Shown here one piece after another: positions 8,001 through 14,551 of a stretch of DNA of 14,551 nucleotides. Made by a program: the position numbers and the translations under genes. Source of the DNA: CALLCD01 sp039817885 (lineage in GTDB: Bacteria; Pseudomonadota; Alphaproteobacteria; Caulobacterales; Hyphomonadaceae); contig JBCBUY010000080.1 in NCBI GenBank assembly GCA_039817885.1, positions 1-14,551 on the forward strand, in the 5' to 3' direction. Numbering within the stretch: the first letter of the stretch is position 1; the number at the start of each line of letters is the position of its first letter. Under the pieces are notes generated by a model. It saw only the letters and a program-made list of their open reading frames with translations, had not been told where the DNA came from and ran no database searches.

Positions 8001-8732
8001 GTCTTCTCCAATGCGGAGGGGGCTTATGGTGCCAATGTGAACCAGCTGATCGATGCGGGCTGTTGGAATGAAGAAGACGAGCTGGCCAATGTCTACTCAA
8101 ATCGGAAATGCTTCGCCTATGGTGCGAATGGCCAGCCAACAGCGCGTCCGGATCTGTTAAACGCGATCCTCGGCGACGTTGATCTTGCCTATCAGAATCT
8201 TGAATCCGTCGATCTCGGACTCACGACAATCGACCATTATTTCGACACGCTCGGCGGGGTGTCCCAAGCCGTGAAGAAGGCGCGGGGAGACACGCCTCCG
8301 GTCTATATAGGCGACCAGACGATGGGTGATGGCGTTGTCCGCACACTGAATGAACAAGTTGCACTTGAAAGCCGAACCCGCACATTGAACCCGAAATGGT
8401 ATGAAGGCATGCTGCGCCACGGCTATGAGGGCGTGCGCCAGATAGAGGCCCAGGTCACGAATACGATGGGTTGGTCGGCGACGACCGGCCAAGTTGAGCC
8501 ATGGGTCTATCAGCGGCTCGGTGAGACCTTCATTCTAGATGAAGAGATGCGGCGGAAGCTCGCAGACCTTAATCCCAAATCATCCGCCAAACTGGCAGGC
8601 CGCCTTCTGGAGGCCTGCGACCGAAATTACTGGACCCCTGACTCTGAAACCCTGGAGGCTCTTCGCCAAGCCGGCGACGAACTCGAGGATCAAGTTGAAG
8701 GCCTTAATATAAACGAAGGAGCCGTGGCATGA
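5043..8732 (+). CDS. bchH: Magnesium chelatase large subunit BchH
   Basis: A 1229-residue protein of the CobN/BchH family. It binds protoporphyrin IX and, with the AAA+ subunits BchI and BchD (not in this window), inserts Mg2+ as the first committed step of bacteriochlorophyll synthesis. Recognisable blocks are an N-terminal domain beginning VRVVLISLDRQLE, RPTVGLLIMRSYVLSRDTRHYDG near residue 240, FNFPPNGGAAGTAAYLD near 440, HFGTHGALEFMPGKNVGMS near 588-606 and, toward the C-terminus, NPKWYEGMLRHGYEGVRQIE near 1115 and TGQVEPWVYQ near 1145. The length fits the family (about 1200). The start ATG at 5043 overlaps bchB by 11 nt. Another in-frame ATG at 5025 would add six residues, but MAGKTRHK is the more usual-looking beginning. 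The stop overlaps bchL (ATGA). Confidence 0.96.
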   Translation: MAGKTRHKTPVRVVLISLDRQLEAAVSRAREHLKRDLPGLDLSFHAAVDWARDPGQLEACRAAIAKGDIVVASMLFIEEHINAVLPDLQKRRAHCDAMVGALSATDIVKLTRLGRFNMDKPASGPIALLKRLRGSSDKAKAGASQARMLRRLPKLLKYIPGTAQDVRAYFLALQYWLSGSDENVENFVRFLIDRYASGDREHLRGAMSVEEPVLYPDVGVYHPRLVDRVSDKATRLPLARANRPTVGLLIMRSYVLSRDTRHYDGVINALEGLGMKVIPAFSSGLDAREAIEAFFVKDGQTTVDAIVSLTGFSLVGGPAYNDARAAAEILERLKVPYMSAQALEFQSLEEWRANAQGLSPIEATIMVAIPEIDGATGPIVFGARSMVSEADDANTAKGFISMQSCPERADMLARRIKRLVDLRQTPIEERRIAITLFNFPPNGGAAGTAAYLDVFASLHNTLRALKAEGYTVDCPPTVEALRDAVLGDQISSDARVHDLVDVDDHVRRETRLTDIEAQWGPAPGRQQARGRAIEILGARLGNVFVGLQPAFGYEGDPMRLLFESGFTPTHAFCAYYRWLRESFCADAVLHFGTHGALEFMPGKNVGMSAECWPDYLIDDLPNIYFYAANNPSEASIAKRRSAATTVSYLTPPIVKAGLYKGFEDLRVSLNRWRTTNGPDNATRVTLLETIRAQAKALDLDIAQERDVDTLIGGLTATLTELEESMIPHGLHIAGEAPNSDERRELLAAMPPGDDGPELPDAALDALVSQGPDAAKKIAPERSDAVNHLAQIDTLLLRNREIEGLLHALDGQFISPVAGGDLIRNPAILPTGRNIHGLDPCRIPTAFAVRDGEEQALRLLARHQDDAGRPPESVAIVLWGTDNLKSEGAQLAQALALLGARPRFDSYGRLCGAELVPLEELGRPRIDVMATLSGIFRDLLPLQTRLLAEAAHRAAAADEPLDQNFVRKHALAYQDAQGCDLETASLRVFSNAEGAYGANVNQLIDAGCWNEEDELANVYSNRKCFAYGANGQPTARPDLLNAILGDVDLAYQNLESVDLGLTTIDHYFDTLGGVSQAVKKARGDTPPVYIGDQTMGDGVVRTLNEQVALESRTRTLNPKWYEGMLRHGYEGVRQIEAQVTNTMGWSATTGQVEPWVYQRLGETFILDEEMRRKLADLNPKSSAKLAGRLLEACDRNYWTPDSETLEALRQAGDELEDQVEGLNINEGAVA

Positions 8733-9634
8733 CGCTTCTCACTTTTGATCGTCCTGGAGCCCGCACACCGCCCCCTGATGGTGACGGCAGCGTTCAAGTG
8801 GAACTCGACGCTTCCATGGAAATCGAGGGCGCAAAGGTCTTCGCCATTTATGGCAAAGGCGGGATAGGCAAGTCGACCACGTCTTCAAATCTCTCCGTTG
8901 CCTTTTCCAAGATTGGGCGGCGTGTCCTTCAAATCGGCTGCGACCCCAAGCACGACTCTACCTTTACCCTGACCAAGCGCCTTATGCCGACGGTCATTGA
9001 TGTCCTGGAATCGGTTGACTTCCACAGTGAAGAGTTGCGCCCGGACGATTTTGTTTTTGAAGGATATAATGGCGTTATGTGCGTCGAGGCCGGAGGCCCA
9101 CCGGCCGGCACCGGCTGCGGCGGATATGTTGTCGGCCAAACCGTGAAACTCCTCAAAGAGCACCATCTCCTTGAAGATACCGATGTCGTTATCTTTGATG
9201 TTTTGGGAGATGTTGTTTGTGGCGGCTTCGCCTCCCCGCTTCAACACGCCGATCGCGGGTTGATTGTCACGGCCAATGATTTCGACTCCATTTTCGCGAT
9301 GAACCGGATCGTTGCCGCGATCAAAGCAAAGGCAAAGAATTATGATGTGCGCCTCGGCGGTGTGATCGCAAATCGGAGCGCTGCGACGGACGAAATTGAC
9401 CGCTATAACGACGCCACCGGCATGCAACGCCTGGCCCATTTCCCCGATCTCGACATTATCCGCAGATCCCGTCTCAAGAAGGCTACGCTGTTTGAAATGG
9501 AGGGCAGTGCCGAGCTGGAGGCGGTGCAGCAGGAATACATCCAGCTCGCCGAGAAACTCTGGGAAGGCGTCGATGAACTCGATTGCACGCCTATGAAAGA
9601 CCGGGACATTTTCGATTTTCTGGGGTTTGATTGA
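8729..9634 (+). CDS. bchL: Dark-operative protochlorophyllide reductase iron protein BchL
   Basis: A 301-residue homologue of nitrogenase NifH. It is the ATP-dependent reductase that feeds electrons to the BchNB component. The P-loop GKGGIGKS is at 42-49, the switch-type motif GCDPKHDST at 70-78, and the two cysteines that would bridge one [4Fe-4S] cluster across the homodimer are Cys130 (GTGCGGYVVG) and Cys164 (DVVCGGFASP). VLGDVVCGGFA and HADRGLIVTANDFDSIFAMNRI are typical. A 30-residue N-terminal extension before the nucleotide-binding core is normal for BchL. The start is supported by AAGGAG at 8716-8721 and by the ATGA overlap with the bchH stop. BchL is separated from its partners bchN and bchB by bchH, as in other proteobacterial clusters. 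Confidence 0.97.
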   Translation: MTLLTFDRPGARTPPPDGDGSVQVELDASMEIEGAKVFAIYGKGGIGKSTTSSNLSVAFSKIGRRVLQIGCDPKHDSTFTLTKRLMPTVIDVLESVDFHSEELRPDDFVFEGYNGVMCVEAGGPPAGTGCGGYVVGQTVKLLKEHHLLEDTDVVIFDVLGDVVCGGFASPLQHADRGLIVTANDFDSIFAMNRIVAAIKAKAKNYDVRLGGVIANRSAATDEIDRYNDATGMQRLAHFPDLDIIRRSRLKKATLFEMEGSAELEAVQQEYIQLAEKLWEGVDELDCTPMKDRDIFDFLGFD

Positions 9635-9635
9635 C

Positions 9636-10316
9636 ATGGCCTCAGCGACCTATCTGAAGAGACGCGACGAGCTCGAAACCTATTTCGATCGCACAGCCGC
9701 AACCAATTGGGCGCGGCTTACATCTGACGCCCCCGTCAGCGGTATCCGTGCCACGGTCCGGGCGGGACGAGACGCCATGCGCGACACGTTGCTGAGTTGG
9801 CTTCCGGCTGATTTGACCGGTTGCCGCATTCTTGATGCGGGGTGCGGTACGGGGCAGTTCGCAATTGAAGCCGCCCGTCTCGGGGCCGATGTCGTGGCGG
9901 TCGATCTCTCGCAAACGCTGGTCGACCTTGCCGCGGTGCGCGCCACCGAACTTAACCTCAAGGGCTCCATCAGATGGGCAGTCGGCGATATGTTCGACCC
10001 TGGCGAGGGCAGCTTCGATCATGTCGTGGCGATGGATTCCCTCATCCATTATCAAATTGATGACTTCGTCACCGGTGTCCGCCGGCTTGCAGCCCTCGCC
10101 GACAAAACCGTGCTGTTTACTTTTGCGCCGCGCACCCCGGCGCTGGCTGTGATGCATTCGGTGGGCAAGCTGTTCCCCCGCAGTGACCGCTCGCCGGCAA
10201 TCTGTCCGCATACCGCGAAAGAGGTCGGTGACCGGCTGGCGGACTGGCGGTTGCTCCGGTCGAAAAAGATCAAATCCGGTTTTTACATCTCCCAGGCCTT
10301 GGAGTTGGCTGCATGA
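9636..10316 (+). CDS. bchM: Mg-protoporphyrin IX O-methyltransferase BchM
   Basis: A 226-residue SAM-dependent methyltransferase that methylates the C13 propionate of Mg-protoporphyrin IX, providing the substrate for the cyclase AcsF encoded downstream. The N-terminal YFDRTAATNWARLTSDAPVSGIRATVRAGR region is typical of the family. SAM motif I is LDAGCGTGQF at 66-75, with the acidic residue Asp90 ending the second strand (VVAVDLS), and MDSLIHY follows near 130. The C-terminal block RLADWRLLRSKKIKSGFYISQALEL supports BchM/ChlM rather than a generic methyltransferase. The ATG at 9636 starts one base after the bchL stop. An in-frame TTG at 9627 inside bchL is less likely. The stop overlaps lhaA (ATGA). 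Confidence 0.95.
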   Translation: MASATYLKRRDELETYFDRTAATNWARLTSDAPVSGIRATVRAGRDAMRDTLLSWLPADLTGCRILDAGCGTGQFAIEAARLGADVVAVDLSQTLVDLAAVRATELNLKGSIRWAVGDMFDPGEGSFDHVVAMDSLIHYQIDDFVTGVRRLAALADKTVLFTFAPRTPALAVMHSVGKLFPRSDRSPAICPHTAKEVGDRLADWRLLRSKKIKSGFYISQALELAA

Positions 10317-11752
10317 GCAAAGCGCGCCCTTCTCTTGCAGACGCCTGGCAAGGCATGAGCCGCAAGCTCCTGCCGTTTGCCGATGCTGCGAGTGAGGATC
10401 TGCCCCTGGGGCGGCTCTTGCGCTTGTCGCTGTTTCAAGTCTCTGCCGGGATGGCGCTCACCCTGCTGACGGGCACATTGAACCGCGTGATGATTATTGA
10501 GCTTGCCGTTCCAGCAAGCCTTGTCGCCTTGATGATCTCGCTTCCCCTGCTCTTTGCCCCCTTGCGAGCCCTGATCGGACATAAGTCCGATACGCATGTT
10601 TCAGCACTGGGATGGCGCCGCGGGCCGTTCATCTGGTTTGGGTCCATAATGATGTTTGGCGGTCTGGCAATTATGCCCTTCGCGCTTATCCTCCTTTCGG
10701 GTGACACGACGGGACCAATGTGGATTGGTCACGCTTCAGCGGCACTCGCCTTTCTCGCTGTTGGTGCCGGCCTCCATACCACCCAGACCGCCGGGCTCGC
10801 CCTGGCCACAGATATCGCTCCGGTCGATGCACGACCGCGTGTTGTCGCGCTTTTGTACCTGATGCTGCTGGTCGGCATGGGGATCAGCGCCCTCATTTAT
10901 GGAGCCTTGCTGTCGGATTTCAGTCAGACGCGACTGATTGAAGTCATTCAGGGATCGGCGGTTGTCGTCATCGCGTTGAACCTCATTGCCCTCTGGAAGC
11001 AAGAGGTTCGGGATCCGGCCGTTATCGACACTTCAACCCCACGGATGGCATTTGGTGATGCCCTTCGCGAACTTATGCTGGACCCAAGGGCGAAGCGCCT
11101 CTTGTTGACCGTTGGTCTCGGCACAATGGCCTTCAGCATGCAGGATATTCTGCTCGAGCCGTTCGGTGCTGAGATCCTTGCGATGACCGTCAGCGAGACG
11201 ACCCGTTTGACGGCCATTTTTGCGGGCGGCACCATTCTCGGATTTGGAATAGCTGCGCGGAAACTGACGCGACATTCGGATCCCCACCGACTTGGCGGGT
11301 ATGGATTATTGATTGGCGTTTTCGCTTTTTCAGCTGTGATTTTCGCTGAGCCCTTGCGTTCAGCGGGCCTGTTTCAGGTCGGAACTTTTTTGATCGGACT
11401 CGGCGGCGGTCTGTTTTCAGTCTGTATGCTGACATCGGCCATGGCGCTTGCGAAAACCACAGACAGTGGCATCGCCTTGGGAGCCTGGGGCGCTGTCCAG
11501 GCCTCGGCCGCTGGAGTCGCGCTTGCCCTCGGCGGTGCCATTCGGGACGCGGTGGAGTCAATTGCAGCAGCTGGTTGGCTCGGCCCTGCCCTTACGGGGG
11601 AAGGCGTCGGCTACAGCGCTGTCTATCACATCGAAGTTTTACTCCTGTTCATCGCGCTTGTTGCGCTTGGGCCGATCGCCCGCCACGCGCCGTGGACACA
11701 GGAGACGGACGTTGAGGGACGGAAATTTGGATTGGCGGCCTTTCCCGACTGA
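10313..11752 (+). CDS. lhaA: LhaA/PucC-family membrane protein, light-harvesting 1 assembly factor
   Basis: A 479-residue polytopic membrane protein of the bacteriochlorophyll delivery (BCD) branch of the major facilitator superfamily, with about twelve hydrophobic segments. The signature RALIGHKSDTH...LGWRRGPFIWFG at about 85-110, the QTAGLALATDIAP segment and VGAGLHTTQ region, and the MQDILLEPFGAEIL stretch near 275 are typical of LhaA/PucC. LhaA is associated with assembly of the LH1 antenna around the reaction centre and probably with pigment handling. Its position between bchM and puhA is the conserved one and favours lhaA over pucC (which is normally next to pucBA). The ATG overlaps the bchM stop, with GGAG at 10301-10304. 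The 26 nt gap to puhA is the largest in the series. Confidence 0.94.
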   Translation: MSKARPSLADAWQGMSRKLLPFADAASEDLPLGRLLRLSLFQVSAGMALTLLTGTLNRVMIIELAVPASLVALMISLPLLFAPLRALIGHKSDTHVSALGWRRGPFIWFGSIMMFGGLAIMPFALILLSGDTTGPMWIGHASAALAFLAVGAGLHTTQTAGLALATDIAPVDARPRVVALLYLMLLVGMGISALIYGALLSDFSQTRLIEVIQGSAVVVIALNLIALWKQEVRDPAVIDTSTPRMAFGDALRELMLDPRAKRLLLTVGLGTMAFSMQDILLEPFGAEILAMTVSETTRLTAIFAGGTILGFGIAARKLTRHSDPHRLGGYGLLIGVFAFSAVIFAEPLRSAGLFQVGTFLIGLGGGLFSVCMLTSAMALAKTTDSGIALGAWGAVQASAAGVALALGGAIRDAVESIAAAGWLGPALTGEGVGYSAVYHIEVLLLFIALVALGPIARHAPWTQETDVEGRKFGLAAFPD

Positions 11753-11778
11753 GGGCCACAAATAAAGGAGAAGTCGAT

Positions 11779-12561
11779 ATGATTATGGGCGGCGAATTAT
11801 TAGGAGGGATCGATCTGGTTGATATCAGCTTGGCCCTTTTCACGCTGTTCTTCATCGGCCTTGTGCTGCACTTGCAGCGCGAAGGTATGCGTGAGGGATA
11901 CCCAACCGAAACGGACTCCGGACGCATTGATAAGACCAAACCTTTGGTGTCTCCGAAGCCCAAGACGTTCAAGCTTCCCCATGGCAGAGGGGATGTGGAT
12001 CCTGAAAAACGCCCGCGAGAGTCGCGTGAGGTTGCGTTGAAGCGAACCGCAAATTGGGAAGGTGCGCCATATGTGCCGACGGGCGACCCCATGGCCGACG
12101 GCGTCGGCCCAGCCTCCTGGGCAGAACGGGCTGACTATCCAGACCTCACCCTGGAAGGCGCTCCTCGGATCGTTCCGTTCAGAAACCACCCAGAATATTT
12201 CGTGCCCGATGGGGATCTCGATCCTCGCGGTCTTCCGGTCCTGGGTGCCGACGGAAAAGTTGGGGGCAAGGTTGTGGATCTGTGGGTGGATGTCTCAGAA
12301 GCCATTATCCGCTATCATGAGGTCGAAGTGACTGTGGGCGACACGACGAAGCGGGTTCTCCTCCCGGTGCCGTTTGCCAATGTTAGCGGAGGGGTCAGGC
12401 CTGCTGTCACAGTGAAAGCTATTCTCGGCAAGCACTTTGCGGGGGTCCCTGAAACGAAATCTCCGGACTCGGTGACCCGGCTCGAGGAAGACAAGATCTG
12501 CGGTTATTATGGGGGTGGCACCCTGTACGCCACACGCGATCGTTTGGGACCGCTGCTATGA
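11779..12561 (+). CDS. puhA: Photosynthetic reaction centre H subunit
   Basis: A 260-residue protein with one N-terminal membrane helix (about 14-32, ending in LHLQREGMREGYP) and a cytoplasmic PRC-barrel-type domain. It closely follows the Rhodobacter H subunit through KPKTFKLPHGRG at 60-71, PTGDPMADGVGPASW at 100-114, GLPV at 151-154, GGKVVDLWVDVSE at 162-174 and LEEDKICGYYGGG near the end. Asp171 and Glu174 correspond by alignment to the acidic residues (Asp170 and Glu173 in Rhodobacter sphaeroides) of the proton path to QB. The ATG at 11779 has a strong AAGGAG at 11765-11770. A second in-frame ATG lies two codons later. The stop overlaps puhB (ATGA). Confidence 0.97.
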   Translation: MIMGGELLGGIDLVDISLALFTLFFIGLVLHLQREGMREGYPTETDSGRIDKTKPLVSPKPKTFKLPHGRGDVDPEKRPRESREVALKRTANWEGAPYVPTGDPMADGVGPASWAERADYPDLTLEGAPRIVPFRNHPEYFVPDGDLDPRGLPVLGADGKVGGKVVDLWVDVSEAIIRYHEVEVTVGDTTKRVLLPVPFANVSGGVRPAVTVKAILGKHFAGVPETKSPDSVTRLEEDKICGYYGGGTLYATRDRLGPLL

Positions 12562-13238
12562 GCCTTTTCCACGACGAAGAGGAGGTGAACCCGGAGCCTA
12601 TTCGCGGCTTGCCGGAAGTCTTGCCGGAGGGAGAGTCACTTCTCTGGCAAGGGCGGCCCAGTGCGACAGGGCTTCTGTTCGGGGCCTTTCGTGTTCGCTG
12701 GATTATCGGTTACTTCGTGCTGACGACGCTCGCGAGGTTGGCCCACCTTGGGTCCATAAATACTGATACAGCTGCGATGAACTCCGTTGTGGTGACATCT
12801 GCCGTCACTTGCGTCCTCGGTGTGCTTCTTCTGAGCGGCATCGCTTACCTGATGAGCCGCGCCGCGGTTTTCACCATCACCTCGAAACGTGTGGTCATCA
12901 GACATGGCATTGCGCTGCCGAAATACATCAACGCCCCCTTCTCCAGCATTTTGTCGGCGCAGCTGAAGCGCCGAAGCGCGCGGATTGGCGATATCGCCCT
13001 ACAAATGGATACGCCGGGCCGGACTCCGTATTTACACCTATGGCCCTTCGCAAAGCCCTTTCACTACAGTGCTCCTGAACCCATGCTTCGGAGTGTGCCG
13101 GACCCGGTGTCAGTCGCGAAATTACTGGCTGATGCCGTGCGCGAGAATGCCCCGGGGCAAGTTGTTATGAGTGCCAATGCTCAAACCACGCAGTCCGAAG
13201 ATACGGACGTGCCCGCCGGGGCTGCGCCCGCCCATTAG
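12558..13238 (+). CDS. puhB: Reaction centre assembly factor PuhB
   Basis: A 226-residue membrane protein with an N-terminal cytoplasmic part (EPIRGLPEVLPEGESLLWQGRPS at about 13-35), two hydrophobic segments (about 47-62 and 77-99), then a bacterial PH-like domain beginning AVFTITSKRVVIRHGIALP at about 103-121. This organisation matches PuhB, known from Rhodobacter capsulatus to be needed for normal reaction-centre assembly. The last roughly 30 residues are low in complexity, rich in Ala, Thr, Gln and acidic residues, and probably unstructured. It overlaps puhA by four bases and ends 11 nt before puhC, whose Shine-Dalgarno overlaps the puhB stop. Confidence 0.9.
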   Translation: MSLFHDEEEVNPEPIRGLPEVLPEGESLLWQGRPSATGLLFGAFRVRWIIGYFVLTTLARLAHLGSINTDTAAMNSVVVTSAVTCVLGVLLLSGIAYLMSRAAVFTITSKRVVIRHGIALPKYINAPFSSILSAQLKRRSARIGDIALQMDTPGRTPYLHLWPFAKPFHYSAPEPMLRSVPDPVSVAKLLADAVRENAPGQVVMSANAQTTQSEDTDVPAGAAPAH

Positions 13239-13249
13239 GAGACGAAACG

Positions 13250-13723
13250 ATGGCCACCACGCACTATCACCCTCCCATCCGACGCCGCGCACCAGCGGTC
13301 TTTCGATACGGACCCTTTATCTTCCTGGGATGCATGTTGGTGCTTGCCGCCGTGTCGAGCTGGACCGGGATTGGAAAGATGGACGTCTCGCCGGAGCCGG
13401 CGGTAGACAGCATGGCCATACGTTTTGTCGATGAAGCAGATGGCGGTATCGGGGTCTACGATCCGGTCACCAACGAACAGATCCATGTCTATCCTGCCGA
13501 GACGGGCGGGTTTGTGCGGACGGCATTGCGCGCTCTGGCTTTAGACCGCAGACGCCGGGGCATCGGACCGGAGCCGGTCTTCCACCTCAACAGATCGGAG
13601 AGCGGGCGCGTGATACTCTTCGATCCGTCTACTGATAAATTTGTCACTTTGGAGGCTTTTGGGAGCGAGAACACCCAAGCCTTCACCCAATTGTTCGCGA
13701 AGACATCTGGAGGGATCTCATGA
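13250..13723 (+). CDS. puhC: Photosynthetic complex assembly protein PuhC
   Basis: A 157-residue protein with a basic N-terminus (PPIRRRAPAVFRYGP), a single membrane segment at about 21-39 and a globular domain expected on the periplasmic side. Features shared with PuhC include FVDEADGGIGVYDPVT near 61-76 and FVRTALRALALDRRRRGI near 87-104, followed by PVFHLNRSESGRVILFDPST near 109-128. PuhC is required for efficient formation of the RC-LH1 core in Rhodobacter capsulatus. The start is well supported by AGGAG at 13237-13241. The stop overlaps the next small gene (ATGA). The assignment rests on residue pattern, length and position. Confidence 0.87.
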   Translation: MATTHYHPPIRRRAPAVFRYGPFIFLGCMLVLAAVSSWTGIGKMDVSPEPAVDSMAIRFVDEADGGIGVYDPVTNEQIHVYPAETGGFVRTALRALALDRRRRGIGPEPVFHLNRSESGRVILFDPSTDKFVTLEAFGSENTQAFTQLFAKTSGGIS

Positions 13724-14013
13724 CGACTCAACGCGTAAAAGATGTGCCGTGCACGGTTACCGTCATCCACACCTGGGAAACACTGGAAGCCCATGTTGAA
13801 CTGGATGGCGGGGAAGACCTTGCCATCGGCGACCGCGTCCTTGTTCATGGCGACGCCGTGAGGCTCCCGCCATTCGGAGAAAAGCTCGTGGTTCGGCGGT
13901 GGGCAACCGTCAGCCAGGCCGGATTTCTGGAGAAGATCTGGATCCGTATCCAGTCATTCTTCGAGCTTACAGAACTTTTCGAGGTTAGTTTTTCAGAGGG
14001 GATTTTCGAATGA
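13720..14013 (+). CDS. Small protein of unknown function between puhC and acsF
   Basis: A 97-residue protein with no membrane segment and no recognised catalytic motif. The first 65 residues alternate in a way that suggests beta strands (CTVTVIHTWETLEAHVEL, then IGDRVLVHGDAV, then EKLVVRRWATV), perhaps a small barrel. The last 30 form a probable amphipathic helix ending in FFELTELFEVSFSEG. Coding is well supported: it has a strong GGAGGG at 13709-13714, overlaps the puhC stop by four bases (ATGA), and its own stop overlaps the acsF start in the same way. Small uncharacterised genes occur at this place in other proteobacterial photosynthesis clusters, and I believe this is one of them, but I cannot name it. 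A role in core-complex assembly or with the AcsF cyclase is inference from position only. Confidence 0.85.
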   Translation: MTTQRVKDVPCTVTVIHTWETLEAHVELDGGEDLAIGDRVLVHGDAVRLPPFGEKLVVRRWATVSQAGFLEKIWIRIQSFFELTELFEVSFSEGIFE

Positions 14014-14551
14014 CCTTTGCACCCATCACAGCCGAAGAGGCTCTTGGCAGTCGGGCCGAGGAGTTCAAGACCAACGATCTTGCCCTCGATAACACTATGC
14101 TGAGCCCCCACTTCTTCACGACTGATTTTGATAAAGTGGATAGTATGGACGTCAGCTTGGTGCGGACCGAGTGGGACGCCCTCATCGCAGAAATGGAAAG
14201 CGATCCCAATAAAGGGCACTTTAAACGAACCGACGAATTCGACGATATGCTGGATGAGCTCGACCCGGAACTTCGGGCGGAGTTTGTCGACTTTCTTGTC
14301 AGCTCACTGACAGCCGAGTTTTCGGGTTGTGTCCTCTATAAAGAAATTGCTCGGCGTGCGACCAATCCAGACATTAAAGCACTCTTTAAACTCATGAGCC
14401 GTGACGAAGCGCGCCATGCGGGTTTTATCAATCACGTGCTTCGCGACTTCGGCATCGGCGTGGATCTCGGTTTTCTAACAAGGACCAAGAAGTATACCTT
14501 CTTCAAACCAAAGTATATTTGGTACAGCGTCTATCTGTCTGAGAAGATCGG
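14010..14551 (+). CDS. acsF: Aerobic Mg-protoporphyrin IX monomethyl ester cyclase AcsF, N-terminal part (cut by window edge)
   Basis: The first 180 codons of an open frame that runs off the right edge; full-length AcsF is roughly 350 residues. AcsF is the membrane-associated diiron oxidative cyclase that uses O2 to form ring E, giving divinyl protochlorophyllide. Family blocks are NTMLSPHFFTTDFD at 28-41, FKRTDEFD at 71-78, SSLTAEFSGCVLYKEI at 98-113 and MSRDEARHAGFINHVLRDFGI at about 129-149. Glu103 and the ExxH pair Glu133/His136 are the expected first-half diiron ligands; the second ExxH lies beyond the window. The start has GAGGGG at 13996-14001 and an ATGA overlap with the preceding small gene. 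Its presence shows the cluster can make bacteriochlorophyll in the presence of oxygen. Confidence 0.95.
   Translation, partial: MTFAPITAEEALGSRAEEFKTNDLALDNTMLSPHFFTTDFDKVDSMDVSLVRTEWDALIAEMESDPNKGHFKRTDEFDDMLDELDPELRAEFVDFLVSSLTAEFSGCVLYKEIARRATNPDIKALFKLMSRDEARHAGFINHVLRDFGIGVDLGFLTRTKKYTFFKPKYIWYSVYLSEKI

Noticed and set aside
8885..9637. A 250-codon minus-strand open frame opposite bchL
   Set aside because: It mirrors the bchL coding sequence, and the product has no recognisable domain. The plus-strand product is an unmistakable iron protein.
1..14551. tRNA, rRNA, CRISPR array, insertion sequence or phage attachment site
   Set aside because: Nearly all of the window is occupied by recognisable photosynthesis genes. 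I saw no repeat-spacer pattern, transposase or tRNA-like structure.

Overview
This window is part of the photosynthesis gene cluster of an anoxygenic phototrophic bacterium, most likely an alphaproteobacterium with an aerobic or oxygen-tolerant way of life. The evidence is a run of bacteriochlorophyll (bch) and reaction-centre (puh) genes, a PpsR/PpaA-type regulatory pair, and the oxygen-dependent cyclase gene acsF. No oxygen-independent cyclase (bchE) lies in the window. I cannot assign a genus from sequence alone.

Layout. On the minus strand at the left are ppsR (only the N-terminal 130 codons, cut by the window edge) and, just upstream of it in the direction of transcription, ppaA/aerR, a cobalamin-binding-type regulator. 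A non-coding stretch of about 420 bp (1327-1749) separates this pair from the divergent plus-strand genes. From about 1750 to the right edge the plus strand is one tightly packed series: bchF, bchN, bchB, bchH, bchL, bchM, lhaA, puhA, puhB, puhC, a small conserved-looking gene of unknown function, and acsF (cut by the right edge). Most junctions are 1-4 nt stop/start overlaps. The largest gap is 26 nt, between lhaA and puhA. This looks like one long superoperon with translational coupling.

How the genes work together. BchH (Mg-chelatase large subunit), BchM (Mg-protoporphyrin methyltransferase) and AcsF (aerobic cyclase) carry out successive early steps from protoporphyrin IX. BchN, BchB and BchL form the dark-operative protochlorophyllide reductase, which makes chlorophyllide. 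BchF hydrates the C3 vinyl group on the way to bacteriochlorophyllide. LhaA (PucC family) is tied to bacteriochlorophyll delivery and light-harvesting 1 assembly. PuhA is the reaction-centre H subunit, and PuhB and PuhC help assemble the reaction centre and core complex. PpsR is the expected redox/light repressor of such genes and PpaA/AerR its expected antirepressor partner.

The gene set and order are classical. The points worth a second look are the divergent control region, which has a perfect inverted repeat plus a phased third half-site but no canonical TGT-N12-ACA PpsR box that I could find, and the uncharacterised 97-residue protein between puhC and acsF.
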